Shown: positions 16,856 through 25,535, numbered from the stretch's first letter. The stretch is DNA of 64,000 bases from Flavobacterium macacae (GCF_003865365.1 NZ_RQVR01000005.1:1-64000), one strand, 5' to 3'. The notes: generated by a model from the sequence alone, not told the origin. Translations and numbers: made by a program.

Positions 16856-17767
16856 TTAAATGGATTCCTTTTTAATGATTTCTTTTGGCTTTTTGTAGTT
16901 TTTTAAAACTCCGTTTAAGAGTACGGTTGCCAATATAATCAATGCGCCAATATAAAATCCAGGGCTCATTTGTTCTTTATCGCCTAAAATAAAATAGGCT
17001 AAAATGATCCCGTAAACAGGTTCCATGTTGGTAGTTAGCATAACGGTATAAGGCGACAATTTTTTCATCACATTCACAGAAGCCGTAAATGCGTAAGCGG
17101 TGCAGAGCGATGCTAAAACAATCAAAAGTCCCCAATCTCTTGCAGAAACGTCAAAAAACTCGGGAGTAAACTTGCGATCAAACAGCAAAAACACAGTGAC
17201 AAAAGCGGCACCGGCTAAAAACTCATACAGCGTAATTACAGAAGGGTCATACTTTTGAATCAATTTCCCATTAAAAAGAGTAAATAAAACCCCCAGAAAA
17301 ACAGAAAACAGCGCATAAGCCATCCCTAAAATATACTGCGTTTCGACTTGCATGATCATCAACAGGCCACCGATAATTATCAAACCAAAAAATACTTCGT
17401 ACCAAAGCATTTTTCTATTAAAAAAAAGCGGTTCTAATATCGACGCAAAAAAAGCACCGGTAGAAAAAACAGCCAAGGTGATGGAAACATTAGAAACATT
17501 GATTGCCTTAAAAAAGAAAATCCAGTGGAGCGCGATCAACAAACCTACCCCAATTAAATGGGTAAAGGATTTAAAAGGAAGCCGCCAAGGCTTTTTTGTA
17601 ATTAATACATAAAGAAGCATAAAAAGTCCAGCCAGACCCATCCTATACCACACCACAGCTTCTTCTTTAACCGTAATCAATTCGCCTAATATGGCCGTAA
17701 ATCCCCAAATAAAAACAATTATATGAAGATTGAGGTAACTCTTTAAATTTGGATTATCTTTTTGCAT
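16856..17767 (-). CDS. EamA/DMT-family transporter
   Basis: This 303-residue inner-membrane protein has about ten hydrophobic segments in two repeats of five, the drug/metabolite transporter layout. N-terminal FIWGFTAILGELI and the MLTTNMEPVYGIILAYFILG segment in the second half are typical of EamA domains. The substrate is unknown. Its start overlaps the end of lptG by 14 bases, so it is likely the last gene of a tgt-lptG-transporter operon. Confidence 0.92.
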   Translation of the reverse strand: MQKDNPNLKSYLNLHIIVFIWGFTAILGELITVKEEAVVWYRMGLAGLFMLLYVLITKKPWRLPFKSFTHLIGVGLLIALHWIFFFKAINVSNVSITLAVFSTGAFFASILEPLFFNRKMLWYEVFFGLIIIGGLLMIMQVETQYILGMAYALFSVFLGVLFTLFNGKLIQKYDPSVITLYEFLAGAAFVTVFLLFDRKFTPEFFDVSARDWGLLIVLASLCTAYAFTASVNVMKKLSPYTVMLTTNMEPVYGIILAYFILGDKEQMSPGFYIGALIILATVLLNGVLKNYKKPKEIIKKESI

Positions 17768-18830
17768 TGCGAAGTAAATAAACAGCCAAGATTCCGAATA
17801 CTATATTTGGAAGCCAAACTGCCAATAATGGAGGAATACTAGATTTTTCAGCTAATGTTCCGAAAATTTTATCAAAGAAAATAAAGGTAAAAGCAAGCCC
17901 GATACCAATGGCAAGGTTCATTCCCATTCCTCCTCTTCTTTTCATAGAAGAAACAGCAACAGCAATAATTGTCAAAATAAAAGCAGAAACTGGCAAGCTG
18001 TATTTTCGATACAAAACCACTAAATACGTATCAATATTGGAAGATCCCCTGCCATTTTCTTTCTCAATAAATTCATTTAGCTCGCCAACAGTCAATGTCT
18101 CTGCGATATAAATAACAGGCGTCAAATCTTCAAATTCGAAATTAAAAACCGTATCTTTTTTCTTTTCTGTCAGTAAAATATCATCCAATTCTCCCACTTT
18201 TCTCTTTGAATAATTATACAAAGTATAAGTGCTATCTTTTGGATTGTACTTAATTCTATTGGCACTTATCACAAAATCTAATTTCTCATTTTTAAATTTC
18301 TTCAGAGAAAAATCAAATGCCGTTTTCGAATTATCTACATAATTACTCACATAAATAAATTCTCCCGGATTAATTTCTCTGTAAACATTGCTTGTTTCCC
18401 GAGTTTGTTTATTGCTTTTCAAGTACTTGTACCTAAAATCATTAAATCCTTGACTGGCTTTTGGAACAATAAAAAATCCCATAAGCAAGGCAAAAACGGA
18501 AATGATTGTAGCTCCAATTAAATAAGGCCGTAAAAAACGAGTGAACGAAATTCCAGAACTTAAGATGGCGATAATTTCGGTGTTATTGGCCAATTTTGAG
18601 GTAAACCAAATGACCGATAAAAACAAGAAAATCGGAAATAGAAGATTGGCAAAGTAAATGGTAAAATGCAGATAATACAGAGCAACATCAGCAAACGGAA
18701 CTTTGTTTGCCAAAATCTTGTTGATTTTTTCAGATACGTCAATGACAATCCCTATGGGAATGAACAAAAAAAGCATCACGAAAAACGTAGCTAAATATCT
18801 CTTTAATAAATATTTGTCAATTATCTTCAT
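17754..18830 (-). CDS. lptG: LptF/LptG-family LPS export permease
   Basis: This 358-residue inner-membrane protein belongs to the YjgP/YjgQ family. Three N-terminal transmembrane segments, a large periplasmic domain (about 125-260) and three C-terminal transmembrane segments match LptG topology. It starts MKIIDKYLLKRYLATF, a typical family start. The partner proteins LptB and LptF are not in this window. It lies 7 bases after tgt, an arrangement common in Bacteroidota. Assignment to G rather than F rests on that neighbourhood. Confidence 0.88.
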   Translation of the reverse strand: MKIIDKYLLKRYLATFFVMLFLFIPIGIVIDVSEKINKILANKVPFADVALYYLHFTIYFANLLFPIFLFLSVIWFTSKLANNTEIIAILSSGISFTRFLRPYLIGATIISVFALLMGFFIVPKASQGFNDFRYKYLKSNKQTRETSNVYREINPGEFIYVSNYVDNSKTAFDFSLKKFKNEKLDFVISANRIKYNPKDSTYTLYNYSKRKVGELDDILLTEKKKDTVFNFEFEDLTPVIYIAETLTVGELNEFIEKENGRGSSNIDTYLVVLYRKYSLPVSAFILTIIAVAVSSMKRRGGMGMNLAIGIGLAFTFIFFDKIFGTLAEKSSIPPLLAVWLPNIVFGILAVYLLRNAKR

Positions 18831-18837
18831 TTGAATC

Positions 18838-19968
18838 TTAAAGTCTTTTGTCCATCTGTTTCACCATCATTTCCTTCCAAGCACGAAAATCTCCGGCTAA
18901 GATATGTTTTCTTGCTTCACGAACCAACCACATATAAAACCCAAGATTGTGGATTGTGGCAATTTGTTTTCCAAGGTATTCGTTGGCTGCAAAAAGGTGG
19001 CGCAGATACGCTTTTGAATATTCAGTATCCACAAAAGTATGTGCCATTTCATCAATTGGAGAAAAATCATCTTCCCACTTTTTATTCTTGATATTGATGG
19101 TTCCGTGCGCGGTAAAAAGCATTCCGTTTCGGGCGTTTCTGGTTGGCATTACGCAGTCAAACATATCAATTCCCAACGCAATATTTTCAAGAATATTTAT
19201 CGGAGTTCCAACTCCCATTAAATATCTCGGTTTGTCTTTTGGCAAGATTGCAGTTACCACTTCAGTCATTGCATACATTTCTTCTGCAGGTTCCCCAACA
19301 GAAAGGCCGCCGATTGCATTTCCTTGAGCGCCTGCATTGGCAATATATTCAGCCGATTGCTGGCGCAGATCTTTATAGGTGCTCCCTTGGACAATCGGGA
19401 AAAAAGTTTGCTCATAGCCATATTTATAAGGCAATTTATCCAAATGATTGATACATCGGTCTAACCAGCGGTGCGTCATGTGCATCGAGCGCTGTGCATA
19501 ACGATAATCGCACGGATAAGGCGTACATTCGTCAAAAGCCATAATGATATCGGCGCCAATGGTGCGTTGGATTTCCATTACATTTTCTGGCGTAAAAACG
19601 TGGTAAGAACCGTCAATATGTGACTTGAACTTTACGCCTTCTTCTTTAATTTTTCGGTTTGAAGAAAGCGAATACACTTGATAGCCGCCAGAATCTGTCA
19701 GGATGTTTCGGTCCCAATTCATAAATTTATGCAAGCCTCCCGCCTTTTCCAAGATTTGAGTCTGCGGACGAAGGTATAAATGATAGGTATTTCCTAAGAT
19801 GATATCCGGATTAATTTCTTCCTTCAATTCTCTTTGATGCACGCCTTTCACAGAAGCAACAGTGCCCACAGGCATAAAAATTGGGGTTTCAATAACGCCG
19901 TGATCTGTTGTAATTTTCCCAGCTCGTGCTTGTGTTGCAGGATCTGTATGTAATAATTCAAATTTCAT
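18838..19968 (-). CDS. tgt: tRNA-guanine transglycosylase (zinc cysteines missing)
   Basis: The enzyme exchanges guanine-34 for preQ1 in queuosine tRNAs. The 376-residue protein has the TIM barrel core with TDSGGYQVYS and the nucleophile segment MFDCVMPTRNARNG. Where most bacterial Tgt proteins have the zinc-binding CxCxxC before the NYSRAYLHHL-like segment, this one reads SPIDEMAHTFVDTEYSKAYL with no cysteine. The histidine ligand in ATIHNLGFY remains. The ATG at 19968 (MKFELLHTDP) is chosen as the family start; the frame extends 14 codons further. A CAAAGATA at 20008-20015 is a likely -7 element. Confidence 0.95.
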   Translation of the reverse strand: MKFELLHTDPATQARAGKITTDHGVIETPIFMPVGTVASVKGVHQRELKEEINPDIILGNTYHLYLRPQTQILEKAGGLHKFMNWDRNILTDSGGYQVYSLSSNRKIKEEGVKFKSHIDGSYHVFTPENVMEIQRTIGADIIMAFDECTPYPCDYRYAQRSMHMTHRWLDRCINHLDKLPYKYGYEQTFFPIVQGSTYKDLRQQSAEYIANAGAQGNAIGGLSVGEPAEEMYAMTEVVTAILPKDKPRYLMGVGTPINILENIALGIDMFDCVMPTRNARNGMLFTAHGTINIKNKKWEDDFSPIDEMAHTFVDTEYSKAYLRHLFAANEYLGKQIATIHNLGFYMWLVREARKHILAGDFRAWKEMMVKQMDKRL

Positions 19969-20028
19969 GCTGTTCTTTTTATCACTTCCGAAGTTTCGGA
20001 ATGGTGGCAAAGATAATTTATTTAAGAT

Positions 20029-20056
20029 TTATGAATTGTGATTTATGATTTAATTT
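20029..20056 (+). repeat. Short AT-rich repeat, also present in the B12 riboswitch
   Basis: Two imperfect GATTTATGA units lie here in tandem. The same arrangement, differing at a couple of bases, recurs at about 39880-39907 inside the cobalamin riboswitch. It is otherwise non-coding. Confidence 0.5.
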
Positions 20057-20224
20057 AACATCGATTTGAAATTGTGCAAGTTGAAGCAATTTATCACTCA
20101 AAATACCTCTTAAATTCTATTCCTTTTTGCCTTCTTTTTTATTTTGACAGATAAATTACAATTTAATAAGTCATTTTTTTAAAGTTTAAAAAGGCAGTAC
20201 ATTTATCAATTAGAAACAAAACAG

Positions 20225-20908
20225 ATGAAAAAGACGAGCATTTTAGTATTCTTGCTTTTATCGATAACTACTTTTAGCCAAGAAATGAAAACAGATTGGG
20301 CCAATATTTCAAGATATGCTGAAGAAAATAAAAGTTTGCAAATTCCGTCAAAAGATGAAAATCGTGTCGTTTTTATGGGAAATTCAATTACTGAAGGTTG
20401 GAAAACCCATGATCCCGATTTCTTTTTGAAAAATAAGTATATCAATCGTGGAATCGGTGGCCAGACGACTTCGCAGATGGTAGTTCGTTTTCGTCCTGAT
20501 GTGATTGCGTTGAAGCCAAAACTGGTAGTAATCTTGGCCGGAATCAATGATATTGCCCAAAATAATGGCCCGATTGAATTGCAGGATATTTTTGGAAACA
20601 TCGTTTCTATGGTAGAATTGGCAAAGGCAAATAACATCAGAGTGATCCTTTCATCGGTTTTGCCTGCCAATGATTTTCCTTGGAAAAAAGGAATGGAACC
20701 CGCTGAAAAAGTAATTAAGTTAAATGCAATGTTAGAAAAATATTGTCTTGACAACAATATTGCTTTCGTGAATTATTATCCAAAAATGGTGGATTCCCAA
20801 AAAGGTTTGGATAAAAAATATACAAATGATGGCGTTCACCCAACGCTTGCTGGTTATAAAGTGATGGAACCTATTTTGCAAGAAGCAATTCTCAAAGTTT
20901 TAAAATAA
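20225..20908 (+). CDS. Secreted SGNH/GDSL-family hydrolase
   Basis: This 227-residue protein has a signal peptide (MKKTSILVFLLLSITTFSQE). The SGNH blocks are all present: block I VVFMGNSITEGW with the nucleophile serine, block II around NRGIGGQTTSQM with its glycine, block III LAGINDIAQN with the asparagine, and block V DGVHPTLAGY with the Asp-x2-His pair. It probably acts as an esterase or carbohydrate deacetylase in the periplasm or outside the cell. The substrate is not evident. Confidence 0.92.
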   Translation: MKKTSILVFLLLSITTFSQEMKTDWANISRYAEENKSLQIPSKDENRVVFMGNSITEGWKTHDPDFFLKNKYINRGIGGQTTSQMVVRFRPDVIALKPKLVVILAGINDIAQNNGPIELQDIFGNIVSMVELAKANNIRVILSSVLPANDFPWKKGMEPAEKVIKLNAMLEKYCLDNNIAFVNYYPKMVDSQKGLDKKYTNDGVHPTLAGYKVMEPILQEAILKVLK

Positions 20909-20993
20909 TCAGAGATTTTTCCAATTTTATCATGAGTTTAAGGAAATTAGGATTTTGATTTGGTAACTTTAAGTGAACCTAAAACCAGAAATT

Positions 20994-21218
20994 ATGACAA
21001 CTCCAGAAATTAATAAATCACAGTCGAAGTTAAAAAGAAACATTGTACTTTCTGTAATTTTCATCGCCCTCGGGATTTATTTGACTACAAAAAAAGCGAA
21101 TGACAGCACTGATTTTAATGAAACAATCGTCGTGGGCGTTGGAGTCTTGCTGATTGTTGTGTTTTTATTGGTGATTATTTTGAGTATGAAGAAATTGAAT
21201 AATTTTAAGGGAAAATAA
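20994..21218 (+). CDS. Small two-segment membrane protein
   Basis: This 74-residue protein has no recognised family. A charged N terminus (MTTPEINKSQSKLKRN) precedes two hydrophobic segments at about 17-33 and 45-65, and the C terminus is basic. ATG at 20994 is used; an in-frame GTG at 20973 would add seven residues. It stands alone downstream of the SGNH hydrolase at the edge of the decayed region. Confidence 0.6.
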   Translation: MTTPEINKSQSKLKRNIVLSVIFIALGIYLTTKKANDSTDFNETIVVGVGVLLIVVFLLVIILSMKKLNNFKGK

Positions 21219-21465
21219 TTGTACTTTAAACTTGATTTTTACATTCAATTGAGATAGATTTGGGCAAATAACTAACAATTATGTAATTATTCCACCTTGA
21301 AGTTTAAAATATTTATTGTGCTTTAAGAGAAGCATGTTTCTTATTGCTTTAATTGAATTTGTTATTTCTTATTCTTGATAATATTTTAGAATAAAAAATT
21401 CAATTATGTGGAAAACCGTAACTATACTTTATTGATTTCTAATAAATTGCGAAAACAAATTCGCT

Positions 21466-21767
21466 ATGATAGAGAAATCCATTCTTATTGAAAGCAGAAG
21501 TTCAATTACAACTAAAATTGGCAATTGTTTATTGAATCAGAAATTAGGCAAAGTACGATTCCTGTTGAAGTTATTGGAATTATCGTATTAGACAATCCCG
21601 AAATTTACATCAGTCTTCCAGCAATAAATCTTTTAATTGAAAATAATGCTTCGGTAATTATTTGCATGAAAAATCATCTTCCAATTGGAATGTTTCTTAA
21701 CCTCAACAGTCATCACAAACGACGAACAGCAGACAACGGCACAAAATATCGTGTTTCTAATCTTTAA
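21466..21767 (+). pseudogene. cas1 remnant (frameshifted and truncated)
   Basis: From ATG at 21466 the frame reads MIEKSILIESRSSITTK and then loses register near 21516. Shifting frame restores NWQLFIESEIRQSTIPVEVI, continuing GIIVLDNPEIYISLPAINLL, IENNASVIICMKNHLPIGMF, and LNLNSHH at about 21716. This is the N-terminal beta-domain of a type II Cas1, whose usual pattern is IPVEDIG-IVLD, then a helix, then NVA-I-CD--H-P--M-L-L-. The catalytic C-terminal domain is gone. The simplest reading is one lost base plus deletion of the rest. No cas9 or cas2 is recognisable nearby. Confidence 0.8.
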
Positions 21768-21779
21768 TCAAACCACAAC
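21744..21779 (-). CRISPR. Solitary CRISPR-repeat-like sequence (or tracrRNA anti-repeat)
   Basis: On the minus strand the 36 bases begin GTTGTGGTTTGATTAAAGAT and end GAAACACGATATTT. The length and the GTTGTGGTTTGATT start match my recollection of type II-C repeats in Bacteroidota. GTGGTTT and AAACAC inside it can pair partly. It lies 27 bases after the end of the cas1-like sequence. No second copy was seen in the window, so it is not an array. It could be the last repeat left by a deletion or the anti-repeat of a tracrRNA. Confidence 0.55.
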
Positions 21780-22237
21780 TTCTAGTAGCCCTACCTGAAC
21801 AATTTTCAAACCATTTTATTGGTGATTTGAAAATTTTGAATGTAAATAGCGATTAAGTATAACTCTTCATTTCTTTGTCATTATATAAAATATCTGTAGT
21901 CATACTCAACCTTTTCTTTACTTTCAAGAAGTTTTCCTATCCTAGCAATTTGATTAGAAGATGATATTGTTGCTGGAAGTTGTGAGTACATATTTTTATA
22001 TTTCTTCAAATTTATTAGTGTTAGATAAATTAATAAAATAAAAAACGCGATAAATGATTATAGAAACGTATTTCAGAAATTTATAGAAGAATTAATTTTT
22101 AAAGCGCTCATCTTTTCATTAAACAAGAAAGATGATGTAGAGTATAAATTTAGCGAAATCAAGTAAACATAGAATTGATGATAGGAATACTTGGACTAAG
22201 AGTGATTTTGTGCAGGTGAATGAAATAATTCCTTTAT

Positions 22238-22558
22238 TTAATCAACAAACATAGTTATGTGGAACGCAAATGCTTTTTCCTTACAATTAGGACAATAATT
22301 ATTGACCGTATTTAATTTTAAATCAAAATTATTTATTATGTTATTATCGTAATTATTTCCTTTTAAAATATCATCAGAATAGAATAGATACTTATTTGTA
22401 TTCTTGTGTTCTAAATAATTTATATTTTCAAATTCTAAGGTTTCCTTATTAATTGCAGGAACTGGACAATATGTCTGATAACTATATCTTCCACCTCCGA
22501 AGCTAAACTCATTTGAAAAGCCACAAGATTTAGATTTAGATGCTATAATATTTCCCAT
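22238..22558 (-). CDS. Hypothetical protein with cysteine pairs
   Basis: This 106-residue protein is not recognised. It starts MGNIIASKSKSCGFSNEFSF, has TYCPVPAIN in the middle and ends with NNYCPNCKEKAFAFHITMF. The CPNC motif with the earlier SCG and YCP cysteines could form a zinc ribbon. It has no signal peptide or membrane segment. It lies in the decayed accessory region; its composition is very AT-rich, which fits acquired DNA. Confidence 0.55.
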   Translation of the reverse strand: MGNIIASKSKSCGFSNEFSFGGGRYSYQTYCPVPAINKETLEFENINYLEHKNTNKYLFYSDDILKGNNYDNNIINNFDLKLNTVNNYCPNCKEKAFAFHITMFVD

Positions 22559-22667
22559 ATTTATCTGTTTATTCTAAAATTTGAACTCTACTTTTATCAA
22601 AGTAACATCGATTATTTCTGCTTGGAATTTTATTAATAATTCTTTCTTTGGTGTGATTTTAATAGTT

Positions 22668-23045
22668 CTAATTATAAATCATTTTCCAACTCCATATTTT
22701 TTTTTCTCTATTATAAGATTTCATGGCATTGCCTCTAAATTTCATTCCATCTTCTAATTTCAATTTAGTTACTAACGATGGATGAATAAATATATCATTT
22801 AAAAAACCAAATGGCTTTCCAGATTGAATTCGCACATTGCCATCCACTTCTTTTAGAAATTGTTTTTTAAAGTTATCGTCATTTATTTTCTTGGCTGTAT
22901 AGAGTTGGTGCATACCTTCATTACTGCCACTTTGAAATCTTACTTTCATGGTTTCACCAATATTTACGTCTTTGAAAAATCGGTCGTATTTTAAGAATCC
23001 AAACTTTGATTCAGAAGCAATGATAGGCAACAAAATTTTCATCAC
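22668..23045 (-). CDS. Uncharacterised protein, probably a C-terminal fragment
   Basis: The open frame gives 125 residues starting MMKILLPIIASESKFGFLKY and ends in KSYNREKKIWSWKMIYN. The body contains FGFLNDIFIHPSLVTKLKLE, which resembles the cold-shock/S1-like tail (F-ED-FIHP-L) of larger proteins. The N terminus lacks a convincing beginning and overlaps the upstream gene's end by 35 bases. I read it as the 3' end of a larger gene joined to another gene by deletion. It may or may not be expressed. Confidence 0.5.
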   Translation of the reverse strand: MMKILLPIIASESKFGFLKYDRFFKDVNIGETMKVRFQSGSNEGMHQLYTAKKINDDNFKKQFLKEVDGNVRIQSGKPFGFLNDIFIHPSLVTKLKLEDGMKFRGNAMKSYNREKKIWSWKMIYN

Positions 23046-23376
23046 TCATTTTATTTGAAGTACTTTCTGTAGAAACCGCATTCTTATATTGCGGTGTTTC
23101 TGCTAAAAATTTAATGAATTGCTCTTGAATTTGTCCGGTCCCAGAAACGTGAATAGCATCCACATTGGGCATTAGGCTGGCTATTTCTTTGAAAAATTTC
23201 TGCGTAAGCATTATTTCATGGTTGTTTGCTGCATTTTCATTAGAATTACCTTCGGGTCCAGCGTTATCTACTTGGCCTAAAACCACAAACTCACCGCTTT
23301 CAACATTTCTTCCGACTATTATCGCTTGATGCGAATCCATCCAAACTCCAAATTCTTTCTTGTTTTTATCTGACAT
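23011..23376 (-). CDS. Conserved protein, possibly related to bacterial eRF1-like (baeRF) domains
   Basis: This 121-residue protein starts MSDKNKKEFGVWMDSHQAII. The VWMD-HQA-IV start, the later NHEIMLTQKFFKEIASLM, and VDAIHVSGTGQIQEQFIKFL followed by a TPQYKNAV segment resemble small proteins sometimes called translational machinery proteins. That relation is inference. The C-terminal NKMSDENFVAYHCF may be abnormal, because the last bases overlap the start of the next fragment. The ATG at 23376 is preferred; the frame extends 41 codons upstream into non-coding-looking sequence. Confidence 0.55.
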   Translation of the reverse strand: MSDKNKKEFGVWMDSHQAIIVGRNVESGEFVVLGQVDNAGPEGNSNENAANNHEIMLTQKFFKEIASLMPNVDAIHVSGTGQIQEQFIKFLAETPQYKNAVSTESTSNKMSDENFVAYHCF

Positions 23377-23549
23377 TTTTTTACTTTTTCTTAAAGGTAA
23401 ACTATCATTAATAGCTTTTTGGGAATTTGGGTTAAGATTGTGATTCGCTTCTATTAAATCTGGACATTTTATATATTCTATCAAAACAAAACTCTTCAAA
23501 ACTTTATGAAAATCTAAAAATCCAATCCCTCAAAATCGAAATATCTGAT

Positions 23550-23557
23550 TATCTTTG
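23550..23557 (+). promoter_or_regulatory. Probable -7 element for transketolase genes
   Basis: TATCTTTG lies 26 bases before the ATG at 23583. No clear TTG is found at the expected -33 distance. Confidence 0.4.
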
Positions 23558-23582
23558 CGCTAGTTTAACTTTATCCTATAAA

Positions 23583-24434
23583 ATGAAACCTAACACACAA
23601 CAATTAAACAACTTAACTATTCAAGTGCGAAGAGACATTCTTCGAATGGTTCACGCCGTAAATTCTGGACATCCAGGTGGTTCCCTTGGCTGTACTGAAT
23701 TTCTTGTAGCGCTTTATCAAAATGTAATGGACAGAAAGCCGGGTTTTGATATGGACGGAAAAGATGAAGATTTATTCTTCCTTTCAAACGGACATATTTC
23801 TCCTCTTTTTTACAGCGTTTTGGCAAGAAGCGGTTACTTTCCGGTAGCTGAATTGGCAACTTTCCGTTTATTAAATTCTAGGCTTCAAGGCCACCCGACC
23901 ACGCACGAAGGTTTGCCAGGAATCCGCATGGCTTCTGGATCTTTAGGTCAGGGCATGTCTGTGGCAATCGGTGCCGCATTGACAAAAAAAATGAATAATG
24001 ATTCTCATTTGGTGTACAGCCTTCACGGAGATGGGGAATTGCAAGAAGGCCAAAATTGGGAAGCAATGATGTATGCAGCCGCTTATAAAGTGGACAATTA
24101 CATTGCAACGATTGACTTGAACGGAAAACAAATCGACGGGCCAACGGACGAAGTGTTGCACATGGGAAGCATCAGGGCTAAGTTTGAAGCTTTTGGCTGG
24201 GATGTTTTAGAAATTGAAAAAGGAAACGACATTGAAGCTGTAATTGCGGGATTGACTGAAGCAAAATCAAGAACAGGAAAAGGAAAACCAGTTTGTATTT
24301 TACTTCACACGGAGATGGGTAACGGAGTGGATTATATGATGTACAGCCACGCTTGGCATGGAAAAGCGCCAAATGACGATCAGTTGGCAAATGCTTTGAC
24401 TCAAAATTACTGCGAAGGCGAAAGCGATTATTAA
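23583..24434 (+). CDS. Transketolase, N-terminal subunit
   Basis: This half of a split transketolase carries the thiamine-diphosphate pyrophosphate-binding domain. Transketolase moves two-carbon units between sugars in the pentose phosphate pathway. The 283-residue protein has HAVNSGHPGGSLGCTEFLVA, GHISPLFYSVLARSGYF, MASGSLGQGMSVAIGAAL and the ThDP motif HGDGELQEGQNWEAMMYA. The partner subunit follows 93 bases downstream. Naturally split transketolases are known in many bacteria, so the gap is not a frameshift. Confidence 0.95.
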   Translation: MKPNTQQLNNLTIQVRRDILRMVHAVNSGHPGGSLGCTEFLVALYQNVMDRKPGFDMDGKDEDLFFLSNGHISPLFYSVLARSGYFPVAELATFRLLNSRLQGHPTTHEGLPGIRMASGSLGQGMSVAIGAALTKKMNNDSHLVYSLHGDGELQEGQNWEAMMYAAAYKVDNYIATIDLNGKQIDGPTDEVLHMGSIRAKFEAFGWDVLEIEKGNDIEAVIAGLTEAKSRTGKGKPVCILLHTEMGNGVDYMMYSHAWHGKAPNDDQLANALTQNYCEGESDY

Positions 24435-24439
24435 TTTAG

Positions 24440-24470
24440 AATTGAGATGTGAGAATTGAGATGTGAGATT
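24440..24470 (+). repeat. Tandem duplication between transketolase halves
   Basis: The 14-base unit GAATTGAGATGTGA occurs twice in direct tandem in the 93-base gap. The same words recur loosely further on (CAATTCTCG, ATCTCAATAATCAATA) in inverted orientation, so a weak hairpin is possible. Confidence 0.7.
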
Positions 24471-24527
24471 TTAAAATCCGCATCAATTCTCGATACTGAT
24501 ATCTCAATAATCAATACTACTAAATAA

Positions 24528-25481
24528 ATGAAAAAATACACAAATACAGGAAATAAAGATACCCGTTCGGGTTTTGGAGCGGGATTGACTGAATTAGGTC
24601 AAAAGAATGAAAACGTGGTGGCACTTTGTGCAGACTTGATCGGGTCCTTGAAAATGGACGATTTCAAGAAAAACCACCCAGAGCGTTTCTTCCAGATCGG
24701 AATTGCAGAAGCAAACATGATCGGAATAGCTGCAGGTATGACAATCGGCGGAAAAATACCTTTTACCGGAACTTTCGCTAACTTTTCTACCGGAAGAGTA
24801 TATGACCAAATCCGTCAGTCAATTGCATATTCTGATAAAAACGTAAAAATCTGTGCTTCTCACGCGGGATTGACTTTGGGAGAAGATGGTGCAACACACC
24901 AAATCTTGGAAGACATCGGTTTGATGAAAATGTTGCCGGGAATGACAGTAATCAACACGTGCGATTACAACCAAACCAAAGCGGCTACCATGGCAATTGC
25001 TGACCATCACGGACCCGTTTACTTGCGTTTCGGACGTCCGTCTGTTCCAAATTTCACTCCAGAAAACGGAACTTTTGAAATCGGAAAAGCCATTTTGTTA
25101 AACGAAGGAACTGACGTAACTATCGTTGCAACCGGACATTTGGTTTGGGAAGCATTGGTTGCCGCAGAAGCTTTAGAAGCAAAAGGAATTTCTGCAGAAG
25201 TAATCAATATCCACACCATCAAACCTTTAGACGAAGAGGCAATCTTGAAATCTTTGGCGAAGACAAAATGCATCGTTACAGCGGAAGAACACAATATTTT
25301 AGGAGGTTTAGGAGAAAGCGTTGCTAGAGTTTTAGCATTGAATCATCCAGCTCCACAAGAGTTTGTTGCCGTAAATGATAGCTTTGGTGAATCAGGAACT
25401 CCAGCGCAATTAATGGAAAAATACAAGTTGAACAACCAAGCAATTGTGGAAGCTGTAGAAAAAGTAATCAAAAGAAAATAA
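24528..25481 (+). CDS. Transketolase, C-terminal subunit
   Basis: The 317-residue second half carries the pyrimidine-binding and C-terminal domains. It has [40 protein letters not shown] with the conserved glutamate that activates Th[22 protein letters not shown], and [20 protein letters not shown]. It is co-transcribed with the N-terminal subunit and ends at a strong bidirectional terminator. Confidence 0.95.
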   Translation: MKKYTNTGNKDTRSGFGAGLTELGQKNENVVALCADLIGSLKMDDFKKNHPERFFQIGIAEANMIGIAAGMTIGGKIPFTGTFANFSTGRVYDQIRQSIAYSDKNVKICASHAGLTLGEDGATHQILEDIGLMKMLPGMTVINTCDYNQTKAATMAIADHHGPVYLRFGRPSVPNFTPENGTFEIGKAILLNEGTDVTIVATGHLVWEALVAAEALEAKGISAEVINIHTIKPLDEEAILKSLAKTKCIVTAEEHNILGGLGESVARVLALNHPAPQEFVAVNDSFGESGTPAQLMEKYKLNNQAIVEAVEKVIKRK

Positions 25482-25499
25482 GCTCTTATTACTATAAAT

Positions 25500-25535
25500 A
25501 AAAAATCCCGTTCTTAACAGAACGGGATTTTTTTA
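25500..25535. terminator. Bidirectional terminator
   Basis: The stem AAATCCCGTTC / GAACGGGATTT has A- and T-rich flanks and lies between convergent genes. Confidence 0.92.

Larger units (their letters stand above)
21219..22237. other. Gene-poor decayed region
   Basis: About 1 kb holds no intact gene. It contains the cas1 remnant (21466-21767), a CRISPR-repeat-like sequence (21744-21779), an inverted repeat at about 21802-21838 (ATTTTCAAA with TTTGAAAAT), and gene scraps at 21780-22160. On the minus strand, about 21870-21990, a 36-codon piece reads MYSQLPATISSSNQIARIGK onward. On the plus strand, about 22050-22165, a piece reads NDYRNVFQKFIEELIFKALI onward. I cannot assign either scrap. Confidence 0.6.

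Noticed and set aside
16687..16875. A 62-codon ORF on the plus strand
   Set aside because: It runs into the opposite-strand transporter gene and has no recognisable protein character or good start region.
23583..25481. Frameshifted single transketolase gene
   Set aside because: Each half has its own start and stop and a 93-base gap, and split transketolases are well known.
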